Positions 52,209-60,982 of a stretch of 64,000 bases of DNA are shown here, piece after piece. The stretch's first letter is position 1, and every line of letters begins with the position of its first letter. The stretch spans positions 248,001 through 312,000 of the forward strand of contig JAKAFP010000002.1 of NCBI GenBank assembly GCA_021825925.1, read 5' to 3'. The translations under genes were made by a program, and so were the position numbers. The notes below the pieces were generated by a model, which saw only the letters and a program-made list of their open reading frames with translations, did no database searches and was not told where the DNA came from. Origin of the DNA: Chloroflexota bacterium (GTDB lineage Bacteria > Chloroflexota > Anaerolineae > Anaerolineales > Anaerolineaceae).

Positions 52209-52379
52209 TTACCAATGAATCCTTTTTACATGGTTATTCATCGAAACCGTCAACTTTTGACGGCCTTTTGCACGGCGGCGCTTTAAAACTTCTCGTCCGT
52301 CGGCTGTCGCCATGCGAGATCGGAATCCATGGACGCGCACGCGGCGGCGAAATCTCGGTTGGTAAGTCCTTTTGGTCAT
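52209..52379 (-). CDS. rpmH: 50S ribosomal protein L34
   Basis: 56 residues. It begins [19 protein letters not shown] and has [20 protein letters not shown], the invariant L34 sequence. It extends about 10 residues beyond the usual 44-46 at the C-terminus ([12 protein letters not shown]). The start ATG is at 52379 with GAGAGGA upstream. It is the first gene of the cluster behind a consensus promoter. dnaA and an origin are not next to it, unlike in many bacteria. Confidence 0.95.
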   Translation of the reverse strand: MTKRTYQPRFRRRVRVHGFRSRMATADGREVLKRRRAKGRQKLTVSMNNHVKRIHW

Positions 52380-52423
52380 GCTGTGTTCCTCTCAATCACT
52401 GACTTTTTTGAATGCAAAGTTGA

Positions 52424-52452
52424 ATTATACCTTAACGTTTCGACTTGGTCAA
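52424..52452 (-). promoter_or_regulatory. strong promoter of the rpmH-rnpA-yidD-yidC-jag cluster
   Basis: TTGACC (52447-52452), a 17-base spacer and TATAAT (52424-52429) on the minus strand, about 45 bases before the rpmH ATG. Confidence 0.85.
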
Positions 52453-52464
52453 AGCCTATTTGGG

Positions 52465-53133
52465 TTATTCTGCAATACCCAGGATGTCTGCCAATTGTTT
52501 GGCCCCATCTGCATCGGTGATGGCCAAAACCTCATCTTCCAATTCAAGCGTGGTGGTTCCACGAGGTAAAACGATCTCACCTTTGCGGATGATGGCTGCG
52601 ACCACGCAATTGGTCGGCAACTTCAGATCCTTGATCGCCACACCACAGACTTTTGAACGCAAGGGGATTTTTTCTTCAACCAGTGAATAGCGACCGCGTT
52701 TCAGTTTGAGCAGGGTCATCATATCGCCTAAAGACATTTCTTCCTGGATCAAACGGGAAAGAATGTCAGCCTGATTGACTGCCACGTCCACATTGAACTT
52801 GGAATCGAACAACCATGCATCCCGGGGATTATTGACCCGCGCTATGGTCCTTTTGATCTTGTAACGTTCCTTCACCAGAAAACATAAACTCAAATTTTCC
52901 GCATCCGAAGTACTGGTGGCAGCAAAAACTTGAGCTTCCTTGATGCCGGCTTGTTCTAGCACCTGGGTATCCAACGCGTTGCCCGGATAGATCACTTCGG
53001 TGGGGAGTTCCTTGTGAATGCGAGCCAACACTTCTTTACGATGTTCAACGACATGCACGGTATGGTTTTCGCTTAATAGAGAGCGAGCCAACTGGGCACC
53101 TGTTCTACCGCCGCCTGCAATAATCACAAACAT
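52465..53133 (-). CDS. TrkA-type RCK protein (second copy)
   Basis: 222 residues from ATG 53133. The RCK-N Rossmann domain starts FVIIAGGGRTGAQLARSL (GxGxxG) with the terminal Glu in VHVVEH, suggesting NAD(H) binding. The RCK-C (TrkA-C) domain spans about 140-220. Such proteins gate K+ channels or transporters in response to nucleotides or c-di-AMP. It begins 1 base after the other TrkA gene ends, so the two are probably made as a pair. Its partner transporter is most simply the KimA-like protein upstream. Confidence 0.88.
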   Translation of the reverse strand: MFVIIAGGGRTGAQLARSLLSENHTVHVVEHRKEVLARIHKELPTEVIYPGNALDTQVLEQAGIKEAQVFAATSTSDAENLSLCFLVKERYKIKRTIARVNNPRDAWLFDSKFNVDVAVNQADILSRLIQEEMSLGDMMTLLKLKRGRYSLVEEKIPLRSKVCGVAIKDLKLPTNCVVAAIIRKGEIVLPRGTTTLELEDEVLAITDADGAKQLADILGIAE

Positions 53134-53134
53134 A

Positions 53135-53797
53135 TTAACCTGCCTTCTTTCCCTCGCGCAGATTAGCGCGCGTTTCATTAATACCATCAAAAGTAGCGGC
53201 CACGTTCAACAGGTCACCAAGTCGTAATTCAGTATCCGTTTCCGGTAAGAATGCACGTCCGGCCCGGGTAATGGAAAGCGGCTTGCAGGTCGTACATCTG
53301 ATCAGCTCAGAAATCTTCTTACCATCGTAACCTTCAGGAATCACCAGTTCGTAGACTTCAACCTCACCGTTGCCGGCGGAAAAGACGGTTCTAAAATCAC
53401 CATCGGTCATCAACTCTTCAATTCTTTGTGCGCCCCAACTGGTGGAACTGACCACTTGAATATCCATCGCTTCAAATAAGGCTCTTAAATGAGGATCATA
53501 ATTTCTGGCGATAATATTTGAAACCTTGTATTCCACTTTGGCAATGTGTGCAACCACGGCATTAAGGGCGTCATTATTAGTGACTGCAGCCAGCGCATCA
53601 CAACTTGCCAATCCGGCCCGCATGAGCACATCATGATTGAGTGCATCGCCTTCATGCAGTCGCCCTTGAAAATCTGCAGGCAGGTTATTAAAGGATAACG
53701 GATTGTCATCCACCACTGAAACCTCATGGCCTCGCTTAAAAAGACTATAAGCCAGGGTTGCTCCAATTCTTCCACATCCAACAACAATAGTTTTCAT
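53135..53797 (-). CDS. TrkA-type RCK protein (first copy)
   Basis: 220 residues from ATG 53797 with GAGGA upstream. RCK-N: KTIVVGCGRIGATLAYSL, then EVSVVDD with the ribose-binding acidic residue; the C-terminal RCK-C domain spans about 140-215. It is distinct in sequence from the second copy, so the pair is not a recent duplication. It follows the KimA-like gene by 20 bases. The usual membrane partners TrkH/KtrB are absent here. Confidence 0.88.
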   Translation of the reverse strand: MKTIVVGCGRIGATLAYSLFKRGHEVSVVDDNPLSFNNLPADFQGRLHEGDALNHDVLMRAGLASCDALAAVTNNDALNAVVAHIAKVEYKVSNIIARNYDPHLRALFEAMDIQVVSSTSWGAQRIEELMTDGDFRTVFSAGNGEVEVYELVIPEGYDGKKISELIRCTTCKPLSITRAGRAFLPETDTELRLGDLLNVAATFDGINETRANLREGKKAG

Positions 53798-53817
53798 TTG
53801 TCCTCGATTAATCCGTA

Positions 53818-55764
53818 TCAATCAACCTGATAGGGTACTTCCATGATCACGATATCCTTACGATAAAGCAAAACGCGTCTGAGGGTATCCGCAGTATTTG
53901 TGTGCAGCCAAATGTTCCAAATATGTTTGGGAATAAATTGAGGCACGACAATACTGATAATTTCATTAGGAGCCTTGGACTCATCCAATTCTTCAATATA
54001 TTCCAACAAGGGCTCAACAAACAAACGATAAGGTGAATCCAGCACCACCAGACGATAGCCATCACCCCAAAGGTCCCATTTTTCTTGAACCTTTTTGGTT
54101 TCAATTGGATCAGTGGACACGTGAACTGCGGTGATATCGTCAGATAATGTTTTGGCGTAGCGTAATGCTGCTAGTGTGCTCTTATGAACTCCGCCGATCG
54201 GCATGATCACTCTTTGACGAACGATTCGATTTGGAGCCACGTAATTGTCAAGAGTAAGATCTGCTGCCACTTTCATATAATGGCGATGAATGGATGAGAA
54301 GGTAAAAACAAGGATGGGCGTCAGAACGACGACGAACCAGGCGCCGTCTTTGAATTTGGTGATCGCGAAAACCATCATGACCATACCAGTGACCAGTGCG
54401 CCCAGTGAATTGACGAACATCTTGAACTTCCAACCTTTATCAAACTTTAGCGTGGAACCTCTTTCAACTTTTGATTCTTCCAACCCGAGTTTGCCTGATT
54501 TCCACCAGCGTCGCGCCATACCGGTTTGAGAAAGGGTAAAGGATAAGAATACGCCGATCGCGTACAAAGGGATCAATCGAGAAACACTGGCTTGCGTCAC
54601 AATGATCAAAATGCTGGCAACAATAGCCAGGGCCACGATGCCGCGTGAATAAACCAGACGGCTGCCGCGATAGGTGAACTGTCTTGGTAAAAAGCCGTCA
54701 GTGGCGGCAATTGCACTTAAACGAGGAAAATCTGCAAAAGCGGTATTGGCAGCCATCACCAAAATAACCATGGTGGCGGCGATTGTACCCAGGTAGAATA
54801 CACCGCGATTATCAAATACTGTTCTTGCAATTTGTGAGATTACTGTCTCTTCTTCAGAGGGGGTGGCTCCAACCATGTGCGCAAGATAAGTGATCCCCAA
54901 CATCATCGAACCGAGGATCACGGCCATGATGATCAAAGTTCGACCGGCATTTTTGCTGCGAGGCTCTTTGAAAGCCGTAATGCCATTCGAGATCGCTTCC
55001 ACACCGGTCAGAGCGGTGGTACCACTTGAAAAAGCTTTTAAGATCAAAAATAGCGTGATCGGTTGAAGCGTCTCATTGAGCATTAGAATATCTTGCGGAG
55101 CTCCCACAACCGGATGCAATGTTCCACTGATCACCCGGATCAAACCGATGACAATGGTGACATACATCATGATAATGAAGAAGTAGGTTGGGATGGCAAA
55201 GGTAATACCGGATTCTTTGACCCCGCGCAGGTTGATCAACATGACAAAGAAAACCAATGCCACGGCAATCCAAACTTTATAGGTGATCAATGCTGGAAAA
55301 GCAGAGACGAGTTGGGCAACACCCGAAGAAATTGAAACGGATACCGTCAGGATGTAATCGGTTAATAATGCCGCTGCCGCTGTTTGGGCAGGTAACTCAC
55401 CCAGGTTGTCGCGTGCCACAATATAAGCACCACCGCCGCTCGGATAGGCATGGATGGTTTGCTCGTATGATAAGGTCAAAATAATAAGCAATCCGCAGAT
55501 TGCCATTGCCAGGGGGATGGAGATATGAAAAGAGGCCACACCAGCAGCTGCCAAAATGAGCAGCATTTCTTGCGGTGCATAAGCCACTGATGACATGGCG
55601 TCAGATGAAAAAACCGCCAGTCCAAGCAACTTTCCGATAGTTTGATGCGGAGCATCAGCCGTCGAGAGTGGTCTACCGATTAATAAATTTCGCCAATTCT
55701 TGTTCGGTTTATACTCGGTGTTCCTTTTTATAACAGTTGAACCATTATTCTCATCAAAATCCAT
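53818..55764 (-). CDS. KimA-like APC-superfamily potassium transporter
   Basis: 648 residues. The N-terminal ~480 residues hold about twelve membrane helices. The early sequence LIGRPLSTADA and LLGLAVFSSDAMSSVAYAPQ matches the KimA/YdaO family of proton-coupled K+ importers. YPSGGGAYIVARDNLGE and GVEAISNGITAFKEPRSKNA are APC-fold landmarks. The C-terminal ~160 residues form a cytosolic USP-like domain (VIMPIGGVHKSTLAALRYAK), which binds c-di-AMP in Bacillus KimA. A 40-base leader rules out the ydaO c-di-AMP riboswitch. Two RCK genes follow. Confidence 0.88.
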   Translation of the reverse strand: MDFDENNGSTVIKRNTEYKPNKNWRNLLIGRPLSTADAPHQTIGKLLGLAVFSSDAMSSVAYAPQEMLLILAAAGVASFHISIPLAMAICGLLIILTLSYEQTIHAYPSGGGAYIVARDNLGELPAQTAAAALLTDYILTVSVSISSGVAQLVSAFPALITYKVWIAVALVFFVMLINLRGVKESGITFAIPTYFFIIMMYVTIVIGLIRVISGTLHPVVGAPQDILMLNETLQPITLFLILKAFSSGTTALTGVEAISNGITAFKEPRSKNAGRTLIIMAVILGSMMLGITYLAHMVGATPSEEETVISQIARTVFDNRGVFYLGTIAATMVILVMAANTAFADFPRLSAIAATDGFLPRQFTYRGSRLVYSRGIVALAIVASILIIVTQASVSRLIPLYAIGVFLSFTLSQTGMARRWWKSGKLGLEESKVERGSTLKFDKGWKFKMFVNSLGALVTGMVMMVFAITKFKDGAWFVVVLTPILVFTFSSIHRHYMKVAADLTLDNYVAPNRIVRQRVIMPIGGVHKSTLAALRYAKTLSDDITAVHVSTDPIETKKVQEKWDLWGDGYRLVVLDSPYRLFVEPLLEYIEELDESKAPNEIISIVVPQFIPKHIWNIWLHTNTADTLRRVLLYRKDIVIMEVPYQVD

Positions 55765-55809
55765 CTATATCTCACAATCACAATTTTGAACAAGTCTGCA
55801 AAGCAAGAG

Positions 55810-55838
55810 ATTATACATCTCAGCACCAAGGTGGTCAA
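55810..55838 (-). promoter_or_regulatory. promoter of the potassium-uptake operon
   Basis: TTGACC (55833-55838), a 17-base spacer and TATAAT (55810-55815) on the minus strand, about 46 bases before the transporter ATG. Confidence 0.85.
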
Positions 55839-55906
55839 TCATTTGACAGCTTTACAACACCTTAATTATAGGTTCGTTTCCACCCAAAAGACCTTACACC
55901 CGCTTC

Positions 55907-57190
55907 TCAGTCAAAAGTTGTGATTCTGCCAAACAAACCTGATGGCTTGACTGATTCTATTTGAACAACATCAATTTTGTTCCAGCGATTCGTTTCAGCC
56001 CAGGCTTCTACCTTCATATAATAATCACCCAAGCCATGCAGCGTCCAGCCTTTTTCAGTTTGTTTACCTGAACCTTCCCAAAGCACCTCTACATTTTTTC
56101 CAATAAAAGTTGCCAGATATTCTGCTTCAGAATTACTAATGATTTGCTGCATTTTTTTTGCTCGTTCCCGGGCTGTTTTGCCATCCACGCGGTCTGGCAA
56201 TTTTGCTGCCGCAGTACCATCTCTCACCGAATAGCGGAACACATGTCCACCGCAGAAACGCATGCTCCGGACGAACTCAAGACTTTCGTTAAACTCGATC
56301 TCACTTTCACCCGGAAACCCCACGATGATATCCGTGGTGATGGCCACCCCTGGGATATAAGTCCTTGCCATCGTCATTAATTCACCGAAAGCGCTTGGGG
56401 TGGTATGACGAGCCATGCGTTTCAACACGCCTGCCGACCCAGATTGAAGCGGCAGATGCAGATGCGGGCATAAACGTGGATCCTGCCACAATTTAAAGAA
56501 TCTTTCATCAAGATCCCAGGGCTCAATGGAAGACAACCTGATCCGCTCAATATGAGTATGTTCAAGCAAATAAGATAAAAGATCCGTCACGGTCTCATTT
56601 TGTCCGAGATCCTTGCCCCAAGATCCCAAATGAACTCCACTGAGCACGGCTTCTCTAACCCCTCCCCTTTCAGCCTGAAGAATATCCTCAAGAACATTCT
56701 CTTTGGGGACGCTTTGACCCTTGCCACGTGCAATCCGCGTGACACAGAAGGTGCAGTAATTATCACATCCGTCTTGAGCCTTGATGAATGCGCGTGTATG
56801 GCTATGCGTTCCCGGCAGCGACTGCCGGGCAATCGGTTCCAGATCGAAATCCAGCACCTCTGATTCCAAAACACGCAATGGAAGATTCATTTTGTCCAAA
56901 TTGGAGATAACATCGCTTACCCCGGGAATGGACCTTGCCTGATCAGGTTCCAGGGTTGCCCAGCAGCCGGTCAGCACAATTCTTTGTGCCCCCGCCTGGT
57001 GAGCCTGCCGTGCTTTTTGTCTTGAATCGGAGGTGGCGGCAGCGGTCACCGCACAAGTATTCACCACCACCAGGTCAGCACCTTCAGAGGTGTCAATCAC
57101 CTGGTGGCCGGCCGCCCTGAATTGAGCCGCCATGTGTTCAATTTCGGCCTGGTTTAAGCGGCAGCCAACCGTATCAAAGAAAACTTTCAT
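55907..57190 (-). CDS. mtaB: tRNA t6A37 methylthiotransferase MtaB
   Basis: 427 residues. The N-terminal UPF0004 domain has the second-cluster cysteines Cys10 (VGCRLNQAE), Cys46 (NTCAVT) and Cys76 (TGCWA). The radical SAM cysteines are C142-x3-C146-x2-C149 (GCDNYCTFC). A C-terminal TRAM-like domain ends the chain. The start FDTVGCRLNQAE and length fit MtaB, which adds methylthio to t6A37 of tRNA-Lys, rather than MiaB or RimO. It follows the LamG-like lipoprotein gene by 7 bases. Confidence 0.92.
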   Translation of the reverse strand: MKVFFDTVGCRLNQAEIEHMAAQFRAAGHQVIDTSEGADLVVVNTCAVTAAATSDSRQKARQAHQAGAQRIVLTGCWATLEPDQARSIPGVSDVISNLDKMNLPLRVLESEVLDFDLEPIARQSLPGTHSHTRAFIKAQDGCDNYCTFCVTRIARGKGQSVPKENVLEDILQAERGGVREAVLSGVHLGSWGKDLGQNETVTDLLSYLLEHTHIERIRLSSIEPWDLDERFFKLWQDPRLCPHLHLPLQSGSAGVLKRMARHTTPSAFGELMTMARTYIPGVAITTDIIVGFPGESEIEFNESLEFVRSMRFCGGHVFRYSVRDGTAAAKLPDRVDGKTARERAKKMQQIISNSEAEYLATFIGKNVEVLWEGSGKQTEKGWTLHGLGDYYMKVEAWAETNRWNKIDVVQIESVKPSGLFGRITTFD

Positions 57191-57197
57191 GGGATCG

Positions 57198-57860
57198 TCA
57201 GGGTTGGTAAATTTCCAGATTGTCGAACAGTACCTTCACCCCCGGATCGCTGTAAGCACTGGCGATCAAGCCGATCTGTCCTTGGCTGAATGAAGAATCT
57301 TGAATTTGTGAAAGCAATGTGTCGTTGACAGAGAGACTTAAAATGTCTCCCTGGCAGGTTGCAGTGATGTGATTAACCACACCGCCTTTGCGGATGGCAT
57401 CACTGTAATCCAGGTTGCCGGTATCGTTCCCCAAAGTCATCACCCCATCCATGACTTTATAGACGCCAAAATAACCATCATGGCTGATCACGAAGGCATA
57501 ATAGTTTTTAAAATCCTTGAAACGGCAAATTACACCGAAATTATCATTGGAGGGTCCCTCAAGTAGAACGGCATCAATTTCGATGCGCGAATCGTGGAAG
57601 TTTTTACCGTCAACGGTCAAGAAGGAAAAATTCGGGGTGTTAACTTTGATGGTCATGCCTTCATATTCATAAGCAATTTCCCCACCGCTTCTATCAATGG
57701 TTCCCCATCCATTCGAAGTATTAGAAAAATCATCAGCGTCCAATAGTGTTCCAGGTGCTAACGTAGCTTGTGAAGTGGGAGCTTTATTAACCAGGGAACA
57801 GGCACTGAGCGTGAAGAGCGCAATGAGCAAAATGGAAAATACGGTGCCGGTACGGTTCAT
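57198..57860 (-). CDS. lipoprotein with LamG/concanavalin-like domain
   Basis: 220 residues from ATG 57860 (AGGAGG upstream). The lipobox is LSAC with Cys21. The single extracytoplasmic domain (about 40-220) starts DDFSNTSNGWGT and continues with FGVICRFKDFKNYYAFVIS and LSVNDTLL..QIGLIASA. This is the strand pattern of concanavalin/LamG-type folds such as DUF1080. Such domains bind or hydrolyse sugars, but no catalytic residues are recognisable. A TGGTATAAT box lies at 57894-57902 upstream. It is co-transcribed with mtaB. Confidence 0.75.
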   Translation of the reverse strand: MNRTGTVFSILLIALFTLSACSLVNKAPTSQATLAPGTLLDADDFSNTSNGWGTIDRSGGEIAYEYEGMTIKVNTPNFSFLTVDGKNFHDSRIEIDAVLLEGPSNDNFGVICRFKDFKNYYAFVISHDGYFGVYKVMDGVMTLGNDTGNLDYSDAIRKGGVVNHITATCQGDILSLSVNDTLLSQIQDSSFSQGQIGLIASAYSDPGVKVLFDNLEIYQP

Positions 57861-57893
57861 ATGCAATCCTCCTGGTTTCATTTGACAACCTTG

Positions 57894-57902
57894 ATTATAC
57901 CA
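57894..57902 (-). promoter_or_regulatory. extended -10 promoter before the LamG-like lipoprotein
   Basis: TGGTATAAT on the minus strand, about 33 bases before the ATG, the same nonamer as at tyrS. It overlaps the space just after the TPR gene stop. The -35 is weak. Confidence 0.5.
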
Positions 57903-57906
57903 ACTC

Positions 57907-59334
57907 TCAATTTTCGACGTTGTTTTCTTGAAGTATGCTGATAGCCATTTCTCTCAAGCGGCTGTCACGAGCATAATCCACCGCCTGTCGCAATACTTCG
58001 ATCGCCTTTTCTTTTTCTCCTTGAGCCAGGTATAACTGTCCCAGGTGGATGAGAATGGCCGTTTGATGGGGATCAATGGCATCGGCTTGTTTGAAATAGA
58101 TCAAAGCTTCATCCAGTTTACCAACCTTCATCAAAGTTGTACCTAACAGATCCATTAACGCCGGCGAACTCATGTTCAATTGGAGCGCCATCCGTGCTGC
58201 GGGCAGCCCGATGGTTTCCAATTCGTAGCTGCGGGTAAGACTGAAAACCGCCAGCGCCCGCCATGAGATGTAATTCTGAGGATTGATCTCAACCGCTTTT
58301 TGAAAATGTGTCAAAGCAGCAGCACGGTCGCCCATGACATCCAGAGTGTTGGCTATTTCGATCTCCCAGACCACCGCCTTGGGGTTGGCGTCTGCGGCTT
58401 TTTGCAGGAACTCGATGGATAACTCATTCTTGCCCTGCCTGCGATAATATAATCCGCTCAATCCATTGACCAGCTCGGCATCCGGCGCCAATTTCTGGGC
58501 CTTGGTTATGTATTGCTCTCCGCTCTCACCGTTTTGTTGAGCTGCTTCAGCCAGTAAAGCCCAGGCCACCCCATCTGATGCATCCAATTCGGTGGCTTTC
58601 GCAAAGGCGCGTTGGGCAACATCCCATTCGTTCATCGTTGAAAGCAGCTGCCCGATCATTTTATAACGGGTCGAATTCTCTCCCAGCTTTTCGGTTTCAT
58701 TTATTAACTGCGTCAGTGCTTCGCAGGCAGCCTGACGGTTTGGCAGCAACCCTCCAGCGCGGTCTAGAAAAGACAGTGCCTTGTCAGGTTCCACAGCTGA
58801 AAACTGCAGGCCGATCTGATAGTTGATCTCTCCATTGAGTGGATCAATGGCATAAGCCTTTAGCAAAGTCGCCAGTGCACCATAAGTATCATTTAATGAA
58901 CGCTGCGTCATGGCAGCTTGAAGAAACACAAAGGGATCCACATTTTCAGCCAGGGAGAATTCGCGTAACAAAGACTTTGCTCGCTCCGCGTCGCCGGTCG
59001 TGATCAAAGCGTCTGTCAGCCACAATTGACCTTCTGTGGTCAGTGCATCTAAAGAAGCAGCCTTGTCAAAAGCCTCCACTGCACCCAGGGGTTTACCATT
59101 GTTCAGGCGCAATCTTCCAAGCCGCTGCCATTCTGAGCCCTGCCAGGGTGCAAAACTCAACTCTGTTTCAAGGGCAGTAAGTTCGTCCATCTCATCCATT
59201 TTTTGGCCGGCAGAGAAAACCTGCTGTCTTGCGCTGGTCAGCTCGATCGGATGCGGCGCAAGTGGAAGCACAAAAGCCGTCCCCATGGGCAGCAGGATAA
59301 GCAATCCGATCAGAAAGGGCTTCAAGATTCGCAT
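57907..59334 (-). CDS. secreted or membrane-anchored TPR-repeat protein
   Basis: 475 residues from ATG 59334, where the hydrophobic signal segment (about 5-24) begins; eight more codons upstream are open but cross the -10 box. The rest is a TPR solenoid of about ten repeats (for example LGQLYLAQGEKEKAIEVLRQ near the C-terminus and LLGTTLMKVGKLDEALIYF). It is probably exposed outside the membrane or held at it, acting as a protein-binding scaffold. The partner is unknown. Translation may be leaderless. Confidence 0.82.
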   Translation of the reverse strand: MRILKPFLIGLLILLPMGTAFVLPLAPHPIELTSARQQVFSAGQKMDEMDELTALETELSFAPWQGSEWQRLGRLRLNNGKPLGAVEAFDKAASLDALTTEGQLWLTDALITTGDAERAKSLLREFSLAENVDPFVFLQAAMTQRSLNDTYGALATLLKAYAIDPLNGEINYQIGLQFSAVEPDKALSFLDRAGGLLPNRQAACEALTQLINETEKLGENSTRYKMIGQLLSTMNEWDVAQRAFAKATELDASDGVAWALLAEAAQQNGESGEQYITKAQKLAPDAELVNGLSGLYYRRQGKNELSIEFLQKAADANPKAVVWEIEIANTLDVMGDRAAALTHFQKAVEINPQNYISWRALAVFSLTRSYELETIGLPAARMALQLNMSSPALMDLLGTTLMKVGKLDEALIYFKQADAIDPHQTAILIHLGQLYLAQGEKEKAIEVLRQAVDYARDSRLREMAISILQENNVEN

Positions 59335-59340
59335 ATTCCG

Positions 59341-59346
59341 ATTATA
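59341..59346 (-). promoter_or_regulatory. -10 box for a leaderless TPR transcript
   Basis: TATAAT on the minus strand, with only 6 bases between it and the ATG at 59334, so the expected start point is the ATG itself. No Shine-Dalgarno is present. Confidence 0.5.
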
Positions 59347-59391
59347 CGCCCTACCCATAATTTCAGCCCGTGGATCGAAGCTGCATCCCGC

Positions 59392-59420
59392 TTGACATGA
59401 ATTTTAAAAAATGCTAAATT
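59392..59420 (+). promoter_or_regulatory. promoter of the cold-shock gene
   Basis: TTGACA (59392-59397), a 17-base spacer and TAAATT (59415-59420) preceded by TGC. The transcript would have a leader of about 60 bases. Confidence 0.8.
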
Positions 59421-59486
59421 ATTCTCATCGCATGTGATGAGGGTCACCCCATCGCTTACAATCTTTTTCAGCATGGAGAAGAATTT

Positions 59487-59699
59487 ATGGCAGAACGTTT
59501 TGTTGGGACTGTAAAATGGTTCAATCCCGCCAAGGGGTACGGTTTCATCGGCCGTGAAGGGGCAGAAGATGTCTTTGTACATTTTTCCGCAATCATGATG
59601 GACGGTTACCGGGTATTGAAGGAAGGCCAACAAGTCGAATTTTCAGTTGAAAAGGGACCCAAAGGTCTGCAAGCTGCCGAGGTAAAACCCGCGGATTAA
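59487..59699 (+). CDS. cspA: cold-shock protein (CspA family)
   Basis: 70 residues, one cold-shock OB fold. RNP1 is KGYGFIG and RNP2 is VFVHFSA, flanked by VKWFNPAKG. It binds single-stranded RNA or DNA and melts RNA structure. The ATG is preceded by GGAGAAG. The ~60-base leader is shorter than the long thermosensing leader of E. coli cspA, so cold induction is not evident from the sequence. A strong terminator follows. Confidence 0.96.
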   Translation: MAERFVGTVKWFNPAKGYGFIGREGAEDVFVHFSAIMMDGYRVLKEGQQVEFSVEKGPKGLQAAEVKPAD

Positions 59700-59715
59700 T
59701 TCAGGATTGATGATG

Positions 59716-59754
59716 AAAACCGGTTTCTCGATCATGAGAAACCGGTTTTTTTTT
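59716..59754. terminator. terminator between cspA and the convergent patB-like gene
   Basis: AAAACCGGTTTCTC (59716-59729) pairs with GAGAAACCGGTTTT (59736-59749), loop GATCAT, followed by nine T. It is also usable from the minus strand. Confidence 0.92.
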
Positions 59755-60907
59755 ATCTTTCGCGGATGGCTTTTTCCATGCGTTCAAGCGCTTCAGTCAG
59801 CAGTTCACGTGAACAACCAAAATTGAGGCGCACAAATCCCTGTCCGCCGTCTCCAAAATCATCGCCGCAATTCAGCGCCACTTTAGCCTTCTTGAGAAAG
59901 AATTTGTGCGGACCTTCCTCCAGATCCAGCTCGCGGCAGTCCAACCAGGCCAGGTAAGTGGCTTCCGGTTTGTGCATTTTGATCTCAGGAAGGCGTTTTA
60001 GTACAAAATCCGTCAAAAAATCGCGGTTGCCTTCCAACACATCCATCATCTGTTCCAACCAACTGCCACCATCGCGGTAGGCAGCAATGGCCGCCGTTAA
60101 TCCCAATACGTTGACATCACCCAACAGCCCATGGCTGGCAGTCTCAATTTTCTTCAACAGTTCGTGATTGGTGCAGATCAGCACGGCACAGCTCAAGCCG
60201 GCGATGTTAAAGGTCTTGCTGGGTGCGATCAGCGTTACCGTGGACTGAGCCACTTCATCAGAAAGGGAAGCGATGGGAATATGCCGACAGCCCGAAAAAA
60301 CAAGGTCAGAATGGATCTCATCAGAGATGATGGTCAGCTTGTGCCGTAGGCAGATGTCAGCCAGCCGTTCCAATTCCTGCCTCGAATAGACCTTGCCCAC
60401 CGGGTTATGCGGATTGCAAAAAATGATGCAGCGCGTATCCGATTCGATGCTGGCTTCGAGCGCATCAAAGTCTACGGTATACGAGCCGTCGGCTTGCCTG
60501 ACCAGTTCGGCACGGATATTTCTGACGTTGGCTTTTTCAGCCGCATTAAAGATCGGTGGATAGACCGGTGGCTGCACCAGCAGCGATTCACCAGGCTTTG
60601 TGAGCAGTTGACAGGTCAAATTAAAACCCGGCACCACGCCCGGGATAAAGATCATGTCCTTGGGTGAGATCTTCCATTCATAGCGTTCGAGCATGCGGGC
60701 CGCCACCAGCTCGCGCAGTTCCGCCGGGTGCAGCGGATATCCGAAAACGCCATGAGCCACTCGTTCTTGAAGCGCCTCGATCACGGCCGTTGGGGATCGA
60801 AAATCCGTATCAGCCACCCACATCGGCAGCACGTCATCGCCGAAAAGCCCCCATTTGACACTATCAGTTCCAAGCCGCACGGGGGTGGAAAGTGATTCTC
60901 TTTTCAA
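59753..60907 (-). CDS. PatB/MalY-type PLP-dependent C-S lyase or aminotransferase
   Basis: 384 residues from TTG 60907, which has GGAGG 6 bases upstream. The longer ATG at 60934 is only 2 bases from a TATAAT, so it cannot lie in the message. Fold-type I aminotransferase of the MalY/PatB group: TDSVKWG, LPMWVADTDF, CNPHNPVGKVYS and the PLP Lys in APSKTFNIAGL. The C-terminal VRLNFGCSRE has the carboxylate-binding Arg. Members act as cystathionine beta-lyases on sulfur amino acids. Confidence 0.9.
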   Translation of the reverse strand: MKRESLSTPVRLGTDSVKWGLFGDDVLPMWVADTDFRSPTAVIEALQERVAHGVFGYPLHPAELRELVAARMLERYEWKISPKDMIFIPGVVPGFNLTCQLLTKPGESLLVQPPVYPPIFNAAEKANVRNIRAELVRQADGSYTVDFDALEASIESDTRCIIFCNPHNPVGKVYSRQELERLADICLRHKLTIISDEIHSDLVFSGCRHIPIASLSDEVAQSTVTLIAPSKTFNIAGLSCAVLICTNHELLKKIETASHGLLGDVNVLGLTAAIAAYRDGGSWLEQMMDVLEGNRDFLTDFVLKRLPEIKMHKPEATYLAWLDCRELDLEEGPHKFFLKKAKVALNCGDDFGDGGQGFVRLNFGCSRELLTEALERMEKAIRER

Positions 60908-60936
60908 TAAGTGCCTCCAAACCCAGGTTTTCATAG

Positions 60937-60942
60937 ATTATA
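60937..60942 (-). promoter_or_regulatory. -10 box of the patB-like gene
   Basis: TATAAT on the minus strand. It predicts transcription from about 60930, downstream of the ATG at 60934, which supports the TTG start at 60907. Confidence 0.5.
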
Positions 60943-60982
60943 ACTTGTCATCTTCGCAAGGCTGAAGACTGCAGCGGAATCC

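Noticed and set aside
52380..52464. replication origin upstream of rpmH
   Set aside because: No DnaA-box cluster or AT-rich unwinding region is present and dnaA is absent; the gap holds only the rpmH promoter.
55765..55809. ydaO-type c-di-AMP riboswitch before the KimA-like gene
   Set aside because: The leader after the clear promoter is only about 40 bases, too short for that riboswitch.
59803..59814. GTTCACGTGAAC palindrome as a parS site
   Set aside because: It matches only about 11 of 16 positions of TGTTTCACGTGAAACA and lies inside the patB-like coding sequence. A similar TTCACGTGAA at 37975-37984 lies inside ltaE. Both look like codon coincidence.
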